Source: Herminiimonas sp. KBW02
GTDB lineage: Bacteria > Pseudomonadota > Gammaproteobacteria > Burkholderiales > Burkholderiaceae_D
Length of the DNA stretch: 64,000 bases
Reading direction: 5' to 3'
NCBI RefSeq assembly: GCF_003852535.1
Contig: NZ_QAJP01000003.1
Location: 479,937 to 543,936 of the forward strand
Part shown: positions 28,858 through 38,747 of the stretch, piece after piece
Position numbering within the stretch: position 1 is the first letter of the stretch
How the letters are laid out: the number at the start of each line of letters is the position of its first letter
Notes under the pieces: generated by a model
Databases searched by the model: none
Told to the model about the DNA's origin: nothing
The model's input: the letters and a program-made list of their open reading frames with translations, nothing else
Position numbers and translations under genes: made by a program

Positions 28858-29865
28858 ATGCAATTTCGCACTGTAATACAAGTCCTGGCGATATCGTCTA
28901 TCGTCGCTTTAGCAGGTTGCAGTACCACACCTCTTAGCACGCCTTCCGCCGGTAAGCCGGCGCCCGGCAGTTCCGCTAGCCGTTCTTCAACGACGCCAGT
29001 CTTGCCGCCTGCCGGTTCCGGTCGTGGTGGCTATTACAAGGACGATGGCCCTGGTGAGAATATCCCGGAAGGCCTGGAAAATTTGCCCGATGCCGAGCCG
29101 CGCGTAGAGCCTTATGCGAATCGCGGTAATAAGCCTTATGTCGTGTTCGGTAAGAAATATGTCCCTATCGCCGATGAGCGTCCGTTCAAGCAGCGTGGAC
29201 GCGGCAGCTGGTATGGCAAAAAATTCCACGGACAAAAGACTTCATCCGGCGAGCCTTACGATATGTATCAGATGACGGCGGCACATCCGGTTTTGCCTAT
29301 TCCTTCGTATGCGCGTGTGACCAACCTGAGCAATGGCAAGCAGGTGATTGTGCGCGTCAATGATCGCGGGCCGTTTCATTCGAGTCGTGTGATTGACTTG
29401 TCGTATACCGCAGCGCTGAAGCTGGGTTATATCGGGCACGGCAGCGCCGAGCTGGAAGTCGAGCGTTTGCTGCCTGCGGATATTGAGCGCATCAATGCCA
29501 ACAAGGGGGCGACAGTCGTCGCTTCGGATGCCTCGCCGGTGCAGGCTCCGACCGTAGAGACAGTCGCACTGGCCGCGCCGATCACACCCCCGGCAACTGG
29601 CAACAGTGCACCGGCAGCAGCGACGCCTTTGCAGTCGGGCTTCTATTTGCAGTTCGGCGCCTATGCGCAAATGGCGAATGCGGAAGCGGTACGCGCGCGC
29701 GTGACGCAGGATGTGGGCAGCAGCTTGCCGCAATTGAAAGTGGAGCCGTCGAACAATCTGTATCGCTTATACAGCGGGCCTTTTGCCAGCCGTGATGAAG
29801 CTGCTGCGGCCGCCTTGCAGGTACAGCAAAGCGGCCTCAATAAACCATTTGTCGTACAGCGTTGA
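28858..29865 (+). CDS. rlpA: Septal ring lytic transglycosylase RlpA family lipoprotein
   Basis: Outer-membrane lipoprotein that cleaves denuded glycan strands. 335 residues from ATG 28858, preceded by AGGAGCAAGCG. The lipobox is VALAGC with Cys near residue 21. The double-psi barrel domain is RGSWYGKKFHGQKTSSGEPYDMYQMTAAH...VRVNDRGPFHSSRVIDLSYTAA, carrying the family's catalytic-type Asp in VNDRGPF. A C-terminal SPOR domain begins near 260 (GFYLQFGAYAQMANAEAV) and would bind septal glycans. It is the last gene of the shape operon. Confidence 0.93.
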   Translation: MQFRTVIQVLAISSIVALAGCSTTPLSTPSAGKPAPGSSASRSSTTPVLPPAGSGRGGYYKDDGPGENIPEGLENLPDAEPRVEPYANRGNKPYVVFGKKYVPIADERPFKQRGRGSWYGKKFHGQKTSSGEPYDMYQMTAAHPVLPIPSYARVTNLSNGKQVIVRVNDRGPFHSSRVIDLSYTAALKLGYIGHGSAELEVERLLPADIERINANKGATVVASDASPVQAPTVETVALAAPITPPATGNSAPAAATPLQSGFYLQFGAYAQMANAEAVRARVTQDVGSSLPQLKVEPSNNLYRLYSGPFASRDEAAAAALQVQQSGLNKPFVVQR

Positions 29866-29866
29866 T

Positions 29867-29910
29867 TAAAAAATCAGGACGTGCCATCCGGAGTTACGTT
29901 TCGTCCTGAT
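29867..29910 (-). terminator. Terminator of rsmI, overlapping its last codons
   Basis: On the minus strand ATCAGGACG (29910-29902) pairs with CGTCCTGAT (29881-29873), followed by TTTTTTAA. The stem begins inside the last codons of rsmI. Confidence 0.7.
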
Positions 29911-30775
29911 CGCTGGTGTCCCTCATTTGCAGGGCACGCTCGTACAGAGAATTCTTTTTCTGTCCGGTGATCTGAGCCGCCAGTGCGGCCGCCTGTTTCA
30001 CCGAACATTCCTGTAACAAGATGCCGAGTATGCGTTCGGCTTCGATCTGATCCTGATCGCCCGCGCTGGGAGCGCCTTCCAGCAATACGACAAATTCGCC
30101 CTTTTGCCGGTTGGCGTCTGCGTTGATCCACGTCACGGCTTCGGCCAGCGTGCATCTGTGTGTTTCTTCAAACAGCTTGGTCAGTTCACGCGCGAAAACA
30201 ATGTATCGTGTCGGTTCAAAAGCCGCTGCCAGTGCGGCGACGGTTTCAGTAATACGGTGTGGCGCTTCGTAAAACACCATGGTAGCGGCGACTGCCTGCA
30301 AGCCGAACAGTATACTTTCGCGTTGTTTGGCTTTGGCGGGCAGGAAGCCGACGAAGTAAAACTGGTCATTCAGCAAACCGCTGGCGGACAAGGCGGTGAC
30401 CGCAGCAGATGCGCCAGGCAGTGGTATCACCCGTAAACCTGCAGTGCGTACGGCATCGACGATGCGCGCGCCGGGATCGGAAACGGCAGGCGTGCCGGCG
30501 TCCGATACCAGTGCGATGCGCTCACCGGCCTGCAGGCGGCTGATGAGTTTCTCCGCTACTTCTCGTTCATTGTGCTGGTGTGCGGCGATCAGATTCTTCG
30601 ATAACCCGTAACGTGTCAGCAGATGGCCGGTATTGCGCGTATCTTCGCAAGCGACCGCATCGACTATCGATAAAGTGTGCAAAGCGCGCAACGATATATC
30701 GCCTGCATTTCCGATCGGGGTAGCCACCACATATAATGTTGCCGGAGGATAGGTCTGGTTAGACACATCGTGCAT
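29894..30775 (-). CDS. rsmI: 16S rRNA 2'-O-methyltransferase (C1402)
   Basis: Adds the ribose methyl group to C1402 of 16S rRNA. 293 residues from ATG 30775; a start at 30817 would add 14 residues. The chosen start puts 13 residues before LYVVATPIGN, as in E. coli RsmI. The tetrapyrrole-methylase-fold motifs EDTRNTGHLLTRYGL, VSDAGTPAVSDPGARIV and LPGASAAVTALSASGL are intact. It is divergent from lpoA, the same arrangement as in E. coli. Confidence 0.95.
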   Translation of the reverse strand: MHDVSNQTYPPATLYVVATPIGNAGDISLRALHTLSIVDAVACEDTRNTGHLLTRYGLSKNLIAAHQHNEREVAEKLISRLQAGERIALVSDAGTPAVSDPGARIVDAVRTAGLRVIPLPGASAAVTALSASGLLNDQFYFVGFLPAKAKQRESILFGLQAVAATMVFYEAPHRITETVAALAAAFEPTRYIVFARELTKLFEETHRCTLAEAVTWINADANRQKGEFVVLLEGAPSAGDQDQIEAERILGILLQECSVKQAAALAAQITGQKKNSLYERALQMRDTSDQDET

Positions 30776-30829
30776 AATCGGCAAGATAGTGGAAAGGCTG
30801 TTGCTTGTTTCAGTCATGGGGAGAGTCGG

Positions 30830-32110
30830 ATGTTGGGAAATTTAGCGAGAATGTTCGTGCTGGCAAGCTTCATCAGCGGATTGTGCTCGCCTGTGCTGGC
30901 AAATACAACTGCCGACATCGCTGCTGACAGTTCTGCCAGTGTACCCGGCATTCAGGCTCAGCGGTCATCACTGGACATGATGCAGCTGGCGCAGACCGAT
31001 CTGGCATTGCCGGAAGCGATGAGCGCCCCGCTCGATGACCCTATCGTAGAGCCGATAGAAGTCCCTGTCATCACCACCCGCTTACCTCCGGTCCGGATCG
31101 GACTGTTGCTGCCGCGCCGTTCGGAGTCGCTGGCGCAAGTGTCGGACGCGGTACGCGCCGGTTTCATCGCGGCCTACCAGCATGAACCGGGCAATATCGT
31201 CATCAATTTCGTAGAAACCGGCGATGCCGCACAAGACGTACTGAGCGGTTATGCCGAAGCAGCTGCCAACAATGACATCGTGGTCGGTCCACTGACGCGT
31301 AGCGGCGCGACGGCTATCGTACAAAATCATGCTGTCACCAAACCGACGATTACGCTGACGCAATTGAATGCCGCGGGCGAAGCCGAAGTAAAGGTGCCGA
31401 CCAGTATGCTGGTAATGGGTTTGTCGATAGAAGATGAGGCACGTCAGGTGGCAAACTGGGTCGGCAAGAACCGGACACGCCAGAAGGCTTTCGCGCTGTC
31501 TACCAATGCGGCATGGCAGCGCCGTGCGGTCAGTGCCTTTGCTGCGCAATGGAGTCAGCTGGGCATGACGGCTGAAGTGATGGAGCTCACCATGAGCGGT
31601 GGTTTCATGAATGCGAATGCCCTGGTGCAACTCAAGAAGCGCATACAGACAGAAAAGCCAGCGCTGATTTTTGTCGGGCTCGACGCGGCACAAGCTATAC
31701 AGCTGCGTCTGGCGATCGGCGGCGAAGTCACGATGTACGGTATTTCGCAGTTGAATCCGTTTGCACTTGATGACTGGGCGAATGCGGATCGTCTGACTGA
31801 CCTGGAAGGTGTACGCCTGGTGGATATGCCATGGCAATTGCAGCCGGATCATGCCGCCGTGATGGCCTATCCACGTCTGGCGAAGGTGAGTGGCCAACGC
31901 AGCAGCCCCGACGTTGAGCGCCTGTATGCGCTGGGTATCGATGCTTATCGGGTAGCGGCGAACATCGCCATCAAACAAACAGATTTCACCCTGGACGGCG
32001 TGACCGGCAAGCTGACGGTGCGTTTTGGCCGGGGCGCGCCTTACTTTGAACGCGTACTGCAGCCTGCAACTTATCGTGAAGGTATGGTGCAGCCACTCGA
32101 AGCGCAGTAA
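30830..32110 (+). CDS. LpoA-like penicillin-binding protein activator (LppC family)
   Basis: In E. coli LpoA is an outer-membrane lipoprotein that activates PBP1A. This 426-residue protein starts at ATG 30830 with GGGGAGAG ahead. It has a signal peptide (ending near SPVLA) and the periplasmic-binding-like domain from about residue 85 (VRIGLLLPRRSESLAQVSDAV) to the end. It lacks the long N-terminal TPR region of E. coli LpoA, and the nearest cysteine (ISGLC) is not a standard lipobox, so it may be a soluble periplasmic protein. Identity is supported by the order rsmI-lpoA-yraN-diaA-dolP. Confidence 0.85.
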   Translation: MLGNLARMFVLASFISGLCSPVLANTTADIAADSSASVPGIQAQRSSLDMMQLAQTDLALPEAMSAPLDDPIVEPIEVPVITTRLPPVRIGLLLPRRSESLAQVSDAVRAGFIAAYQHEPGNIVINFVETGDAAQDVLSGYAEAAANNDIVVGPLTRSGATAIVQNHAVTKPTITLTQLNAAGEAEVKVPTSMLVMGLSIEDEARQVANWVGKNRTRQKAFALSTNAAWQRRAVSAFAAQWSQLGMTAEVMELTMSGGFMNANALVQLKKRIQTEKPALIFVGLDAAQAIQLRLAIGGEVTMYGISQLNPFALDDWANADRLTDLEGVRLVDMPWQLQPDHAAVMAYPRLAKVSGQRSSPDVERLYALGIDAYRVAANIAIKQTDFTLDGVTGKLTVRFGRGAPYFERVLQPATYREGMVQPLEAQ

Positions 32111-32117
32111 GTTTTTG

Positions 32118-32489
32118 ATGCGCATGCCCGGATTCCTGCGTCCGCGCACTGCGCAGCAGCGTGCCGGGCAAGCTGGTGAAGACCAGGCACTGGTCTACTT
32201 GCAGCAGCAGGGTTTGCAACTGCTGGAGCGGAATTTCCGCTGCAAGGGCGGTGAAATCGACCTCATCATGCAAGATGGAAAAGTGCTGGTGTTTGTCGAA
32301 GTCCGCATGCGTAGTGATCAAAAATTCGGCGGTGCTGCTGCCAGCATCGGCAGTGCCAAGCAGAAACGATTGATCATGGCCGCGCAGATTTACTTGCAGC
32401 GTTACGGCATCCCTCCGCCCTGTCGTTTCGACGTCATTGCTCTGGATGACAAGCAGATGACATGGCTGAAGAACGCGATTGAAGCCTGA
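32118..32489 (+). CDS. yraN: YraN/UPF0102 family protein
   Basis: A small endonuclease-fold protein of 123 residues and unknown role. The pattern GEDQALVYLQQQGLQLLERNFRCKGGEIDLIMQDGKVLVFVEVRMRS contains the PD-(D/E)xK-like elements Glu, Asp and Glu-Val-Arg-like end. It starts 7 bases after lpoA with a poor ribosome site, suggesting coupled translation. The order matches E. coli. Confidence 0.92.
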   Translation: MRMPGFLRPRTAQQRAGQAGEDQALVYLQQQGLQLLERNFRCKGGEIDLIMQDGKVLVFVEVRMRSDQKFGGAAASIGSAKQKRLIMAAQIYLQRYGIPPPCRFDVIALDDKQMTWLKNAIEA

Positions 32490-33792
<1,303 letters not shown>

Positions 33793-33817
33793 ATCTTTCA
33801 CTGTTTCTTGCGGGGTG

Positions 33818-33862
33818 TATATTAAAGCCGCGCAGCAAATTGCTGCGCGGCTTTTCTTTTTG
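33818..33862 (+). promoter_or_regulatory. Promoter-hairpin module before the BCCT gene
   Basis: TATATT (33818-33823, with TG before it) is followed by AAGCCGCGCAGCAA, a short loop, TTGCTGCGCGGCTTTT and a T-rich run, then GGGAGAG and the BCCT ATG at 33874. The hairpin is a textbook intrinsic terminator and probably ends the dolP message. If the TATATT is a -10 element, however, the new transcript would start inside the hairpin. The same arrangement occurs before lemA. Confidence 0.65.
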
Positions 33863-33873
33863 GGAGAGAAAAG

Positions 33874-35391
33874 ATGCAACTGATTTTTCCTGTCGGATTG
33901 ATCTTGATCGTTGTCCTGTGGGGTATATTTTCCCCGGCTTCACTGGGCGCAATTTCCCATATCGCGATGGCTGCGATTACCAAAAACTTTGGCTGGCTCT
34001 ACCTGTGGGTGGTACTGGGCCTGGTATTGTTCTCCGCCTTCCTGGCCTTTAGCCGTTACGGCAACCTGAAGCTGGGCAAGGATGACGACGAGCCGGAGTT
34101 TTCGCTGCCAGCCTGGTTTGCCATGCTGTTTGCTGCCGGCATGGGCATAGGCCTGGTGTTCTGGGGTGTAGCCGAGCCTTTATCGCATTTCACGCAAGGA
34201 CCGCCGGGCACCATCGCGCGGACGCCGGAAGCCGCCAATACCGCGATGCGTTACAGCTTCTTCCACTGGGGTTTGCATCCGTGGGCGGTATATAGCATCG
34301 TCGCACTGGCGATTGCCTTCTTTCAGTACCGGCGCCAGGGTGTGGCGCTGATCAGCGAATCTACCAGATCCCTGCCGTGGCAGCCGGTCAAGCGTATGTC
34401 CAGCCTGTTTAATGGTTTGGCGGTGATTGCTACCGCGTTTGGTGTGGCGACTTCACTCGGCATGGGCGCGATGCAGATCAATGGCGGCCTCGCTGCGGTG
34501 TTTGGTTTGACCATCAATAAATACACGCAGGTCGGCATCATCGTGCTGGCGACAGCCTTGTTTATTACCTCGGCCGTGAGCGGCGTCGCACGCGGCGTCA
34601 AATGGCTGTCATCCATCAATATGCTGGTTGCTGCGTTGCTGACGTTGATGGTCTTCCTGCTCGGCCCGAGCGTCGTCATCATCGATACCTTCACGAATAC
34701 GCTGGGTAGTTATATGAGCGAGCTGGTGCGCATGAGCCTGCGTATGACGCCGTTCCGCGACAGTGAATGGGTCGGTGAATGGACCGTGTTTTACTGGGCG
34801 TGGTGGTTGTCATGGTCGCCTTTTGTCGGGCTCTTCATTGCGCGTGTTTCGCATGGCCGGACCATACGGGAATTTATCGTCGGAACCGTGATTGCGCCAT
34901 CAATCGCAGCCTTTATCTGGTTTTCGGTCTTTGGCGGCACTGCCTTGCACATGGAAATCGCGCAAGGCATACCGATAGCGGCATCGGCCAAGGCCGACTT
35001 GTCGATGGCTTTGTTCTCGATGCTGGAGGCGCTGCCTTTCGGTTTAATCATGTCGGTGATTGCGACCTTGCTGGTGCTGGTTTTCTTCGTGACCTCAGGA
35101 GACTCTGCGATCCTGGTGCTGGGCATGATGAGTACGGGGGGCGAAGCCGATCCTTCGAATCGCATCAAGATTATCTGGGGCTCTCTGATTGCCGGTATCG
35201 CGATCAGCCTCTTGCTGGCTGGCGGCATCGATGCCTTGCAGACCGCGACTATCGTGTTTGCCCTGCCATTCACGATAGTCGTTGCTTTAATGGCTATTTC
35301 TTTGTGGCGTGCCGTACGCGAGGACTGGAAAGAAGAACAGCGCGTGGAAAAAGAGTTGCGCCAGCGTATGCGGCAACTGATTTCCAAGTGA
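33874..35391 (+). CDS. BCCT-family choline/betaine-type transporter
   Basis: Inner-membrane secondary transporter of 505 residues with twelve helices. Diagnostic segments are GIGLVFWGVAEPLSHF near residue 90, the tryptophan-rich WTVFYWAWWLSWSPFVGLFIARVSHGRTIREF near 300 and a charged C-terminal tail that in related proteins senses osmolarity. The substrate (betaine, choline, carnitine) cannot be read from the sequence. GGGAGAG precedes the ATG. Confidence 0.92.
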   Translation: MQLIFPVGLILIVVLWGIFSPASLGAISHIAMAAITKNFGWLYLWVVLGLVLFSAFLAFSRYGNLKLGKDDDEPEFSLPAWFAMLFAAGMGIGLVFWGVAEPLSHFTQGPPGTIARTPEAANTAMRYSFFHWGLHPWAVYSIVALAIAFFQYRRQGVALISESTRSLPWQPVKRMSSLFNGLAVIATAFGVATSLGMGAMQINGGLAAVFGLTINKYTQVGIIVLATALFITSAVSGVARGVKWLSSINMLVAALLTLMVFLLGPSVVIIDTFTNTLGSYMSELVRMSLRMTPFRDSEWVGEWTVFYWAWWLSWSPFVGLFIARVSHGRTIREFIVGTVIAPSIAAFIWFSVFGGTALHMEIAQGIPIAASAKADLSMALFSMLEALPFGLIMSVIATLLVLVFFVTSGDSAILVLGMMSTGGEADPSNRIKIIWGSLIAGIAISLLLAGGIDALQTATIVFALPFTIVVALMAISLWRAVREDWKEEQRVEKELRQRMRQLISK

Positions 35392-35439
35392 AGCGCTGAA
35401 ATAATTGTTAACGCCTGGTAACTTGATGTTTTGCAATGC

Positions 35440-35482
35440 TATATTGAAGCCGCGCGGCAATGAGTCGCGCGGCTTTTTCATA
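35440..35482 (+). promoter_or_regulatory. Promoter-hairpin module before lemA
   Basis: TATATT (35440-35445, preceded by TGC as in extended -10 promoters) is followed by GAAGCCGCGCGGCAA, a loop and GTCGCGCGGCTTTTT, then GGAGAGA and the lemA ATG at 35493. It acts as a terminator for the BCCT gene and is nearly identical in plan and sequence to the module at 33818-33862. Confidence 0.6.
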
Positions 35483-35492
35483 TGGAGAGACC

Positions 35493-36083
35493 ATGACAGC
35501 AGTGCTCGTGATACTGGCTATCGTTGCAATTGTCGCCTTCTGGGGCGTGGGTGTTTATAACCGCATCATCTCTTTGCGTAACTATTTTGAGAATGCTTTT
35601 TCCCAGATCGATGTGCAACTCAAGCGACGCTACGATTTGATCCCGAATCTGGTTGAAACTGCCAAGGCCTATATGGCGCATGAGCGCGAAACGCTGGAAG
35701 CGGTGATCGCGGCACGCAACCATGCGGTCGATGCCAATAAGAAGGTCGCTGCGGGTCGCACCGACGCCGCAGCATTCAAGAATATGATGGTCGCCGATAG
35801 CGCGCTCGACGCCACCCTCGGCAAGTTCTTTGCATTATCGGAAGCCTACCCGGATCTGAAGGCGAATCACACCATGATGCAGTTGAGCGAAGAACTCAGC
35901 AGTACGGAAAATCGTATCGCCTTCTCGCGTCAGGCATATAACGATAGCGTGATGTCATACAACGTCGCAATCCAGCAATTCCCCGGTTCGCTGATCGCCA
36001 ATTCATTCGGCTTTCGGAAAGCGGAATTGCTGGAGTCGACGGAAACGCCGGAAGAGCGCAAAGCGATCAAAGTCACGTTCTGA
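35493..36083 (+). CDS. lemA: LemA family protein
   Basis: A 196-residue membrane-anchored helical protein. One N-terminal membrane segment (VLVILAIVAIVAFWGVGVYN) is followed by the family pattern ISLRNYFENAFSQIDVQLKRRYDLIPNLVETAKAYM and, near the end, YNDSVMSYNVAIQQFPGSLIA. The function is not well known. The next gene is an M48 protease 58 bases later, a pairing common to the family. Confidence 0.93.
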   Translation: MTAVLVILAIVAIVAFWGVGVYNRIISLRNYFENAFSQIDVQLKRRYDLIPNLVETAKAYMAHERETLEAVIAARNHAVDANKKVAAGRTDAAAFKNMMVADSALDATLGKFFALSEAYPDLKANHTMMQLSEELSSTENRIAFSRQAYNDSVMSYNVAIQQFPGSLIANSFGFRKAELLESTETPEERKAIKVTF

Positions 36084-36141
36084 GTCTCAGTGTCACTCCC
36101 TAGTGATATGCGCGTGCGTTTAGTTTCTGCTTGCCACTGAA

Positions 36142-38121
36142 ATGAATTTTTTCGAGCAACAGGATCACGCCAGACGGCAGAGCAGGATGCTGGTGCTGCT
36201 GTTTGCACTGGCAGTCGTTGCCATTGTGCTGGCGGTAAATGGCGTCATGGCCTTGCTATGGATACTGCTGCAAGGTCAGCCGCTGACTGGCGCGCACCAC
36301 TATCCGCACGGTTTCTTCTTTACCAATACCTGTATCACCGTCCTGCTGATTTGCGGCGGCACGATGATAGAGATTTTCAATCTGCGCGATGGTGGTGAGG
36401 CGGTCGCACGCATGGTAGATGGTCGCCAGGTTTCGCCGAACACGACAGACCTGCATGAGCGACGTCTGCTCAATATCGTGGAAGAGATGGCGCTGGCTTC
36501 CGGTATCGCCTGCCCCAAGGTTTACTTATTGGCCAAAGAAGAATCGATCAATGCATTTGCTGCAGGCTACAACCCGAATGAAGCGGTAGTGGTGCTGACG
36601 CAAGGTGCGCTGACACGTCTCACGCGTGATGAATTACAGGGCGTGGTTGGGCATGAGTTTAGCCATATCCTGAATGGCGATATGCGCCTCAATCTGAAGT
36701 TGCTCGGTGTGACCTTCGGTATCGAGATGGTGGGTGACTTTGGTCGTCAGGCGATGGAGTTCGCCTGGTACAACTCGGATGATATCGAATCCAGTTTTAA
36801 GCTGGCGGTGTTTCGCATCATCGCTTTCATCTTTGGTTTTGCATTTTTCGTGATCGGTTATATCGGCTTGTTTTTTGGGCGTGTCATCAAGTTCGCAGTG
36901 TCACGCCAGCGTGAATATCTGGCCGATGCCAGTGCCATTCAGTTCACGCGTAATCCTGATGGTCTCGGCAATGCCTTGCGCAAAATCGCAGCCCTGAGTG
37001 ACAAGGGCTTTTCCGGCGCATACATCGGCCACCGCAATGCCGAGCAGCTATCGCATCTTTTCGTCAGTGCGGTAAGGCCGCATTTGATGGCGGGTTTCTT
37101 TGCCACGCATCCACCGTTGCAGGAACGTCTGCGTCGCATCTATGGTCGTGAGGTGGAGATGGCGGATGAGCAGGAGTTGCGTGTGCCTGATGTACGTATT
37201 TTCCCTGTGCCGTCCGAGGCTTTGCCCGGGCTTGCTTATGTCAGTACGCCGTTGGCGGCGATGCCGACGGATTTGCAGGAAGCCAGTGCCGCCATCGCGA
37301 TAACGGCGGCGCAAGCATATGGCGACGGTGCCCTTGCACAAATCAGATTGAGTCCGGAGATAGACCGTGTTGCGCATGATCCGTCTGAAGCGCCGTTGCT
37401 GCTCTATGCCCTATTGCTTAATCACGGAGACGAACAGAGTCCGCAACTGCAATATTTACATGAACATTTACCGATGCAAGTCGCTCAGGTAAAACGACTG
37501 GCAGCTGCGGTAGTACAGCTTCCTGAGAATGCACGTTTACCTTTGCTGGATCTGATGATGCCTGCCTTGCGCCAGTTGTCGCTGACCGAACGCGATGCAA
37601 TGCTGGTGCAGTTTCAACGCATGATAGCGAGTGACAAGCGCGTCAGCTTGCATGAGTTTGTATTGCAGACGGTGTTGGTGCGACGCCTGGCAGCGCAGGC
37701 GAATCGCGCAGTGCGGATTAAGTATGCGACGGTCAACGAACTGAAGGCAGAGTGTCTGGTCTTGTTTTCGTTGTTGGCGCATGTGGCGGAACCCTTGCGC
37801 AAAGAAGCCATGTCTTCATTGTTCATGCGTGCAACACATGCATCACCCACGCTGGCGCTGGCGGAGCAAGATATGCTCGGGATAGATGCATTGAGTTACG
37901 GCAAGATTAAGGTGGCGCTGGATAAGTTGAATCAACTGGCGCCGCTGGCGAATCCGGCATTGATCAAATCCTTGCTCGCCATTGCCGGAGAGCAGAAGCC
38001 GCTGCCTTTGCCGCTGGCCGATCTTCTGCGCGCCATTTGCGCAGCGCTGGAGGCACCTATGCCGCCGGCGGTTGCTGCGGTCTATACGGATGCAGGATGG
38101 CCAGCTGCATCCTTGTCCTGA
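36142..38121 (+). CDS. M48-family membrane metalloprotease with long C-terminal domain
   Basis: A 659-residue, HtpX-like protease. Membrane helices lie at about residues 15-37, 53-73 and 225-255. The zinc motif HEFSH is at residues 171-175, and the third ligand is Glu in SRQREYLADASAIQFTRNP near 260. About 300 further residues follow the protease domain, longer than HtpX, rich in Leu and Ala and probably helical, with no family I can name. It is likely a quality-control protease working with LemA; its substrate is unknown. Confidence 0.9.
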   Translation: MNFFEQQDHARRQSRMLVLLFALAVVAIVLAVNGVMALLWILLQGQPLTGAHHYPHGFFFTNTCITVLLICGGTMIEIFNLRDGGEAVARMVDGRQVSPNTTDLHERRLLNIVEEMALASGIACPKVYLLAKEESINAFAAGYNPNEAVVVLTQGALTRLTRDELQGVVGHEFSHILNGDMRLNLKLLGVTFGIEMVGDFGRQAMEFAWYNSDDIESSFKLAVFRIIAFIFGFAFFVIGYIGLFFGRVIKFAVSRQREYLADASAIQFTRNPDGLGNALRKIAALSDKGFSGAYIGHRNAEQLSHLFVSAVRPHLMAGFFATHPPLQERLRRIYGREVEMADEQELRVPDVRIFPVPSEALPGLAYVSTPLAAMPTDLQEASAAIAITAAQAYGDGALAQIRLSPEIDRVAHDPSEAPLLLYALLLNHGDEQSPQLQYLHEHLPMQVAQVKRLAAAVVQLPENARLPLLDLMMPALRQLSLTERDAMLVQFQRMIASDKRVSLHEFVLQTVLVRRLAAQANRAVRIKYATVNELKAECLVLFSLLAHVAEPLRKEAMSSLFMRATHASPTLALAEQDMLGIDALSYGKIKVALDKLNQLAPLANPALIKSLLAIAGEQKPLPLPLADLLRAICAALEAPMPPAVAAVYTDAGWPAASLS

Positions 38122-38140
38122 ATGTATTGCATACGTCAGT

Positions 38141-38171
38141 TTGAACGTATGACGTAGGACCTGACTATAAT
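38141..38171 (+). promoter_or_regulatory. Predicted promoter of the TlpA-like gene
   Basis: TTGAAC (38141-38146) and a perfect TATAAT (38166-38171) are 19 bases apart, with the ATG at 38202. CATACG and CGTATG (38130-38151) form a dyad across the -35 region and could be a repressor site. Confidence 0.5.
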
Positions 38172-38201
38172 AGGCACACTGAATTCTTCGGATTGTCGAT
38201 C

Positions 38202-38723
38202 ATGCAAGCATCCTCTGCCGCCTCCCAGCGTACCTGGCTCAAAATCCTGGCTGCCCTCGTTATCGTGGCGCTGGCGGTGGTTGGCTATATGTCGGTATCC
38301 AAAAAGGATGCGATCCCGGATGTGACCTTTACCAATCTGCAAGGCAAGAAATTTACCTCGCAGGATTTGCGCGGCAAGGTGGTGATGATTAATTTCTGGG
38401 CGACGTCCTGCGTGACCTGCGTCAAGGAAATGCCGGACATGGTCGATACCTACAATAAGTACAAGGATAATGGACTGGAGTTCATTGCAGTGGCGATGGC
38501 TTACGATCCGCCTAACTATGTACTGAATTTTGTCGAGACACGTAAACTGCCATTCCAGATCGCACTCGATACCCAGGGCGAACTGGCAAAATCATTTGGT
38601 GATATCAAACTGACGCCGACTACATTAGTGGTCGATAAAGATGGCCACGTCATCAAGCGCTATGTCGGTGAACCCGATTTTTCCGCCTTGCATAAGCTGC
38701 TGGAAAAAGCGCTGGCGGCTTAA
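38202..38723 (+). CDS. Membrane-anchored TlpA/ResA-like thioredoxin
   Basis: A 173-residue thiol-disulfide protein. A membrane anchor (about residues 13-32) is followed by a periplasmic thioredoxin fold with the active site Cys70-Val-Thr-Cys73 in FWATSCVTCVKEMPDM. PTTLVVDKDGHVIKRYVG near 144 holds the cis-proline loop. The role is likely reduction of periplasmic thiols (for example in cytochrome c maturation); the partner is not visible here. ATG 38202 is preferred over an in-frame TTG nine bases upstream. Confidence 0.9.
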   Translation: MQASSAASQRTWLKILAALVIVALAVVGYMSVSKKDAIPDVTFTNLQGKKFTSQDLRGKVVMINFWATSCVTCVKEMPDMVDTYNKYKDNGLEFIAVAMAYDPPNYVLNFVETRKLPFQIALDTQGELAKSFGDIKLTPTTLVVDKDGHVIKRYVGEPDFSALHKLLEKALAA

Positions 38724-38747
38724 TTTATAGCGCTGTAGTTCGTTTTT

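Noticed and set aside
31082..32149. 355-codon antisense frame opposite lpoA
   Set aside because: Same antisense composition, while the plus strand has a proper signal peptide and domain.
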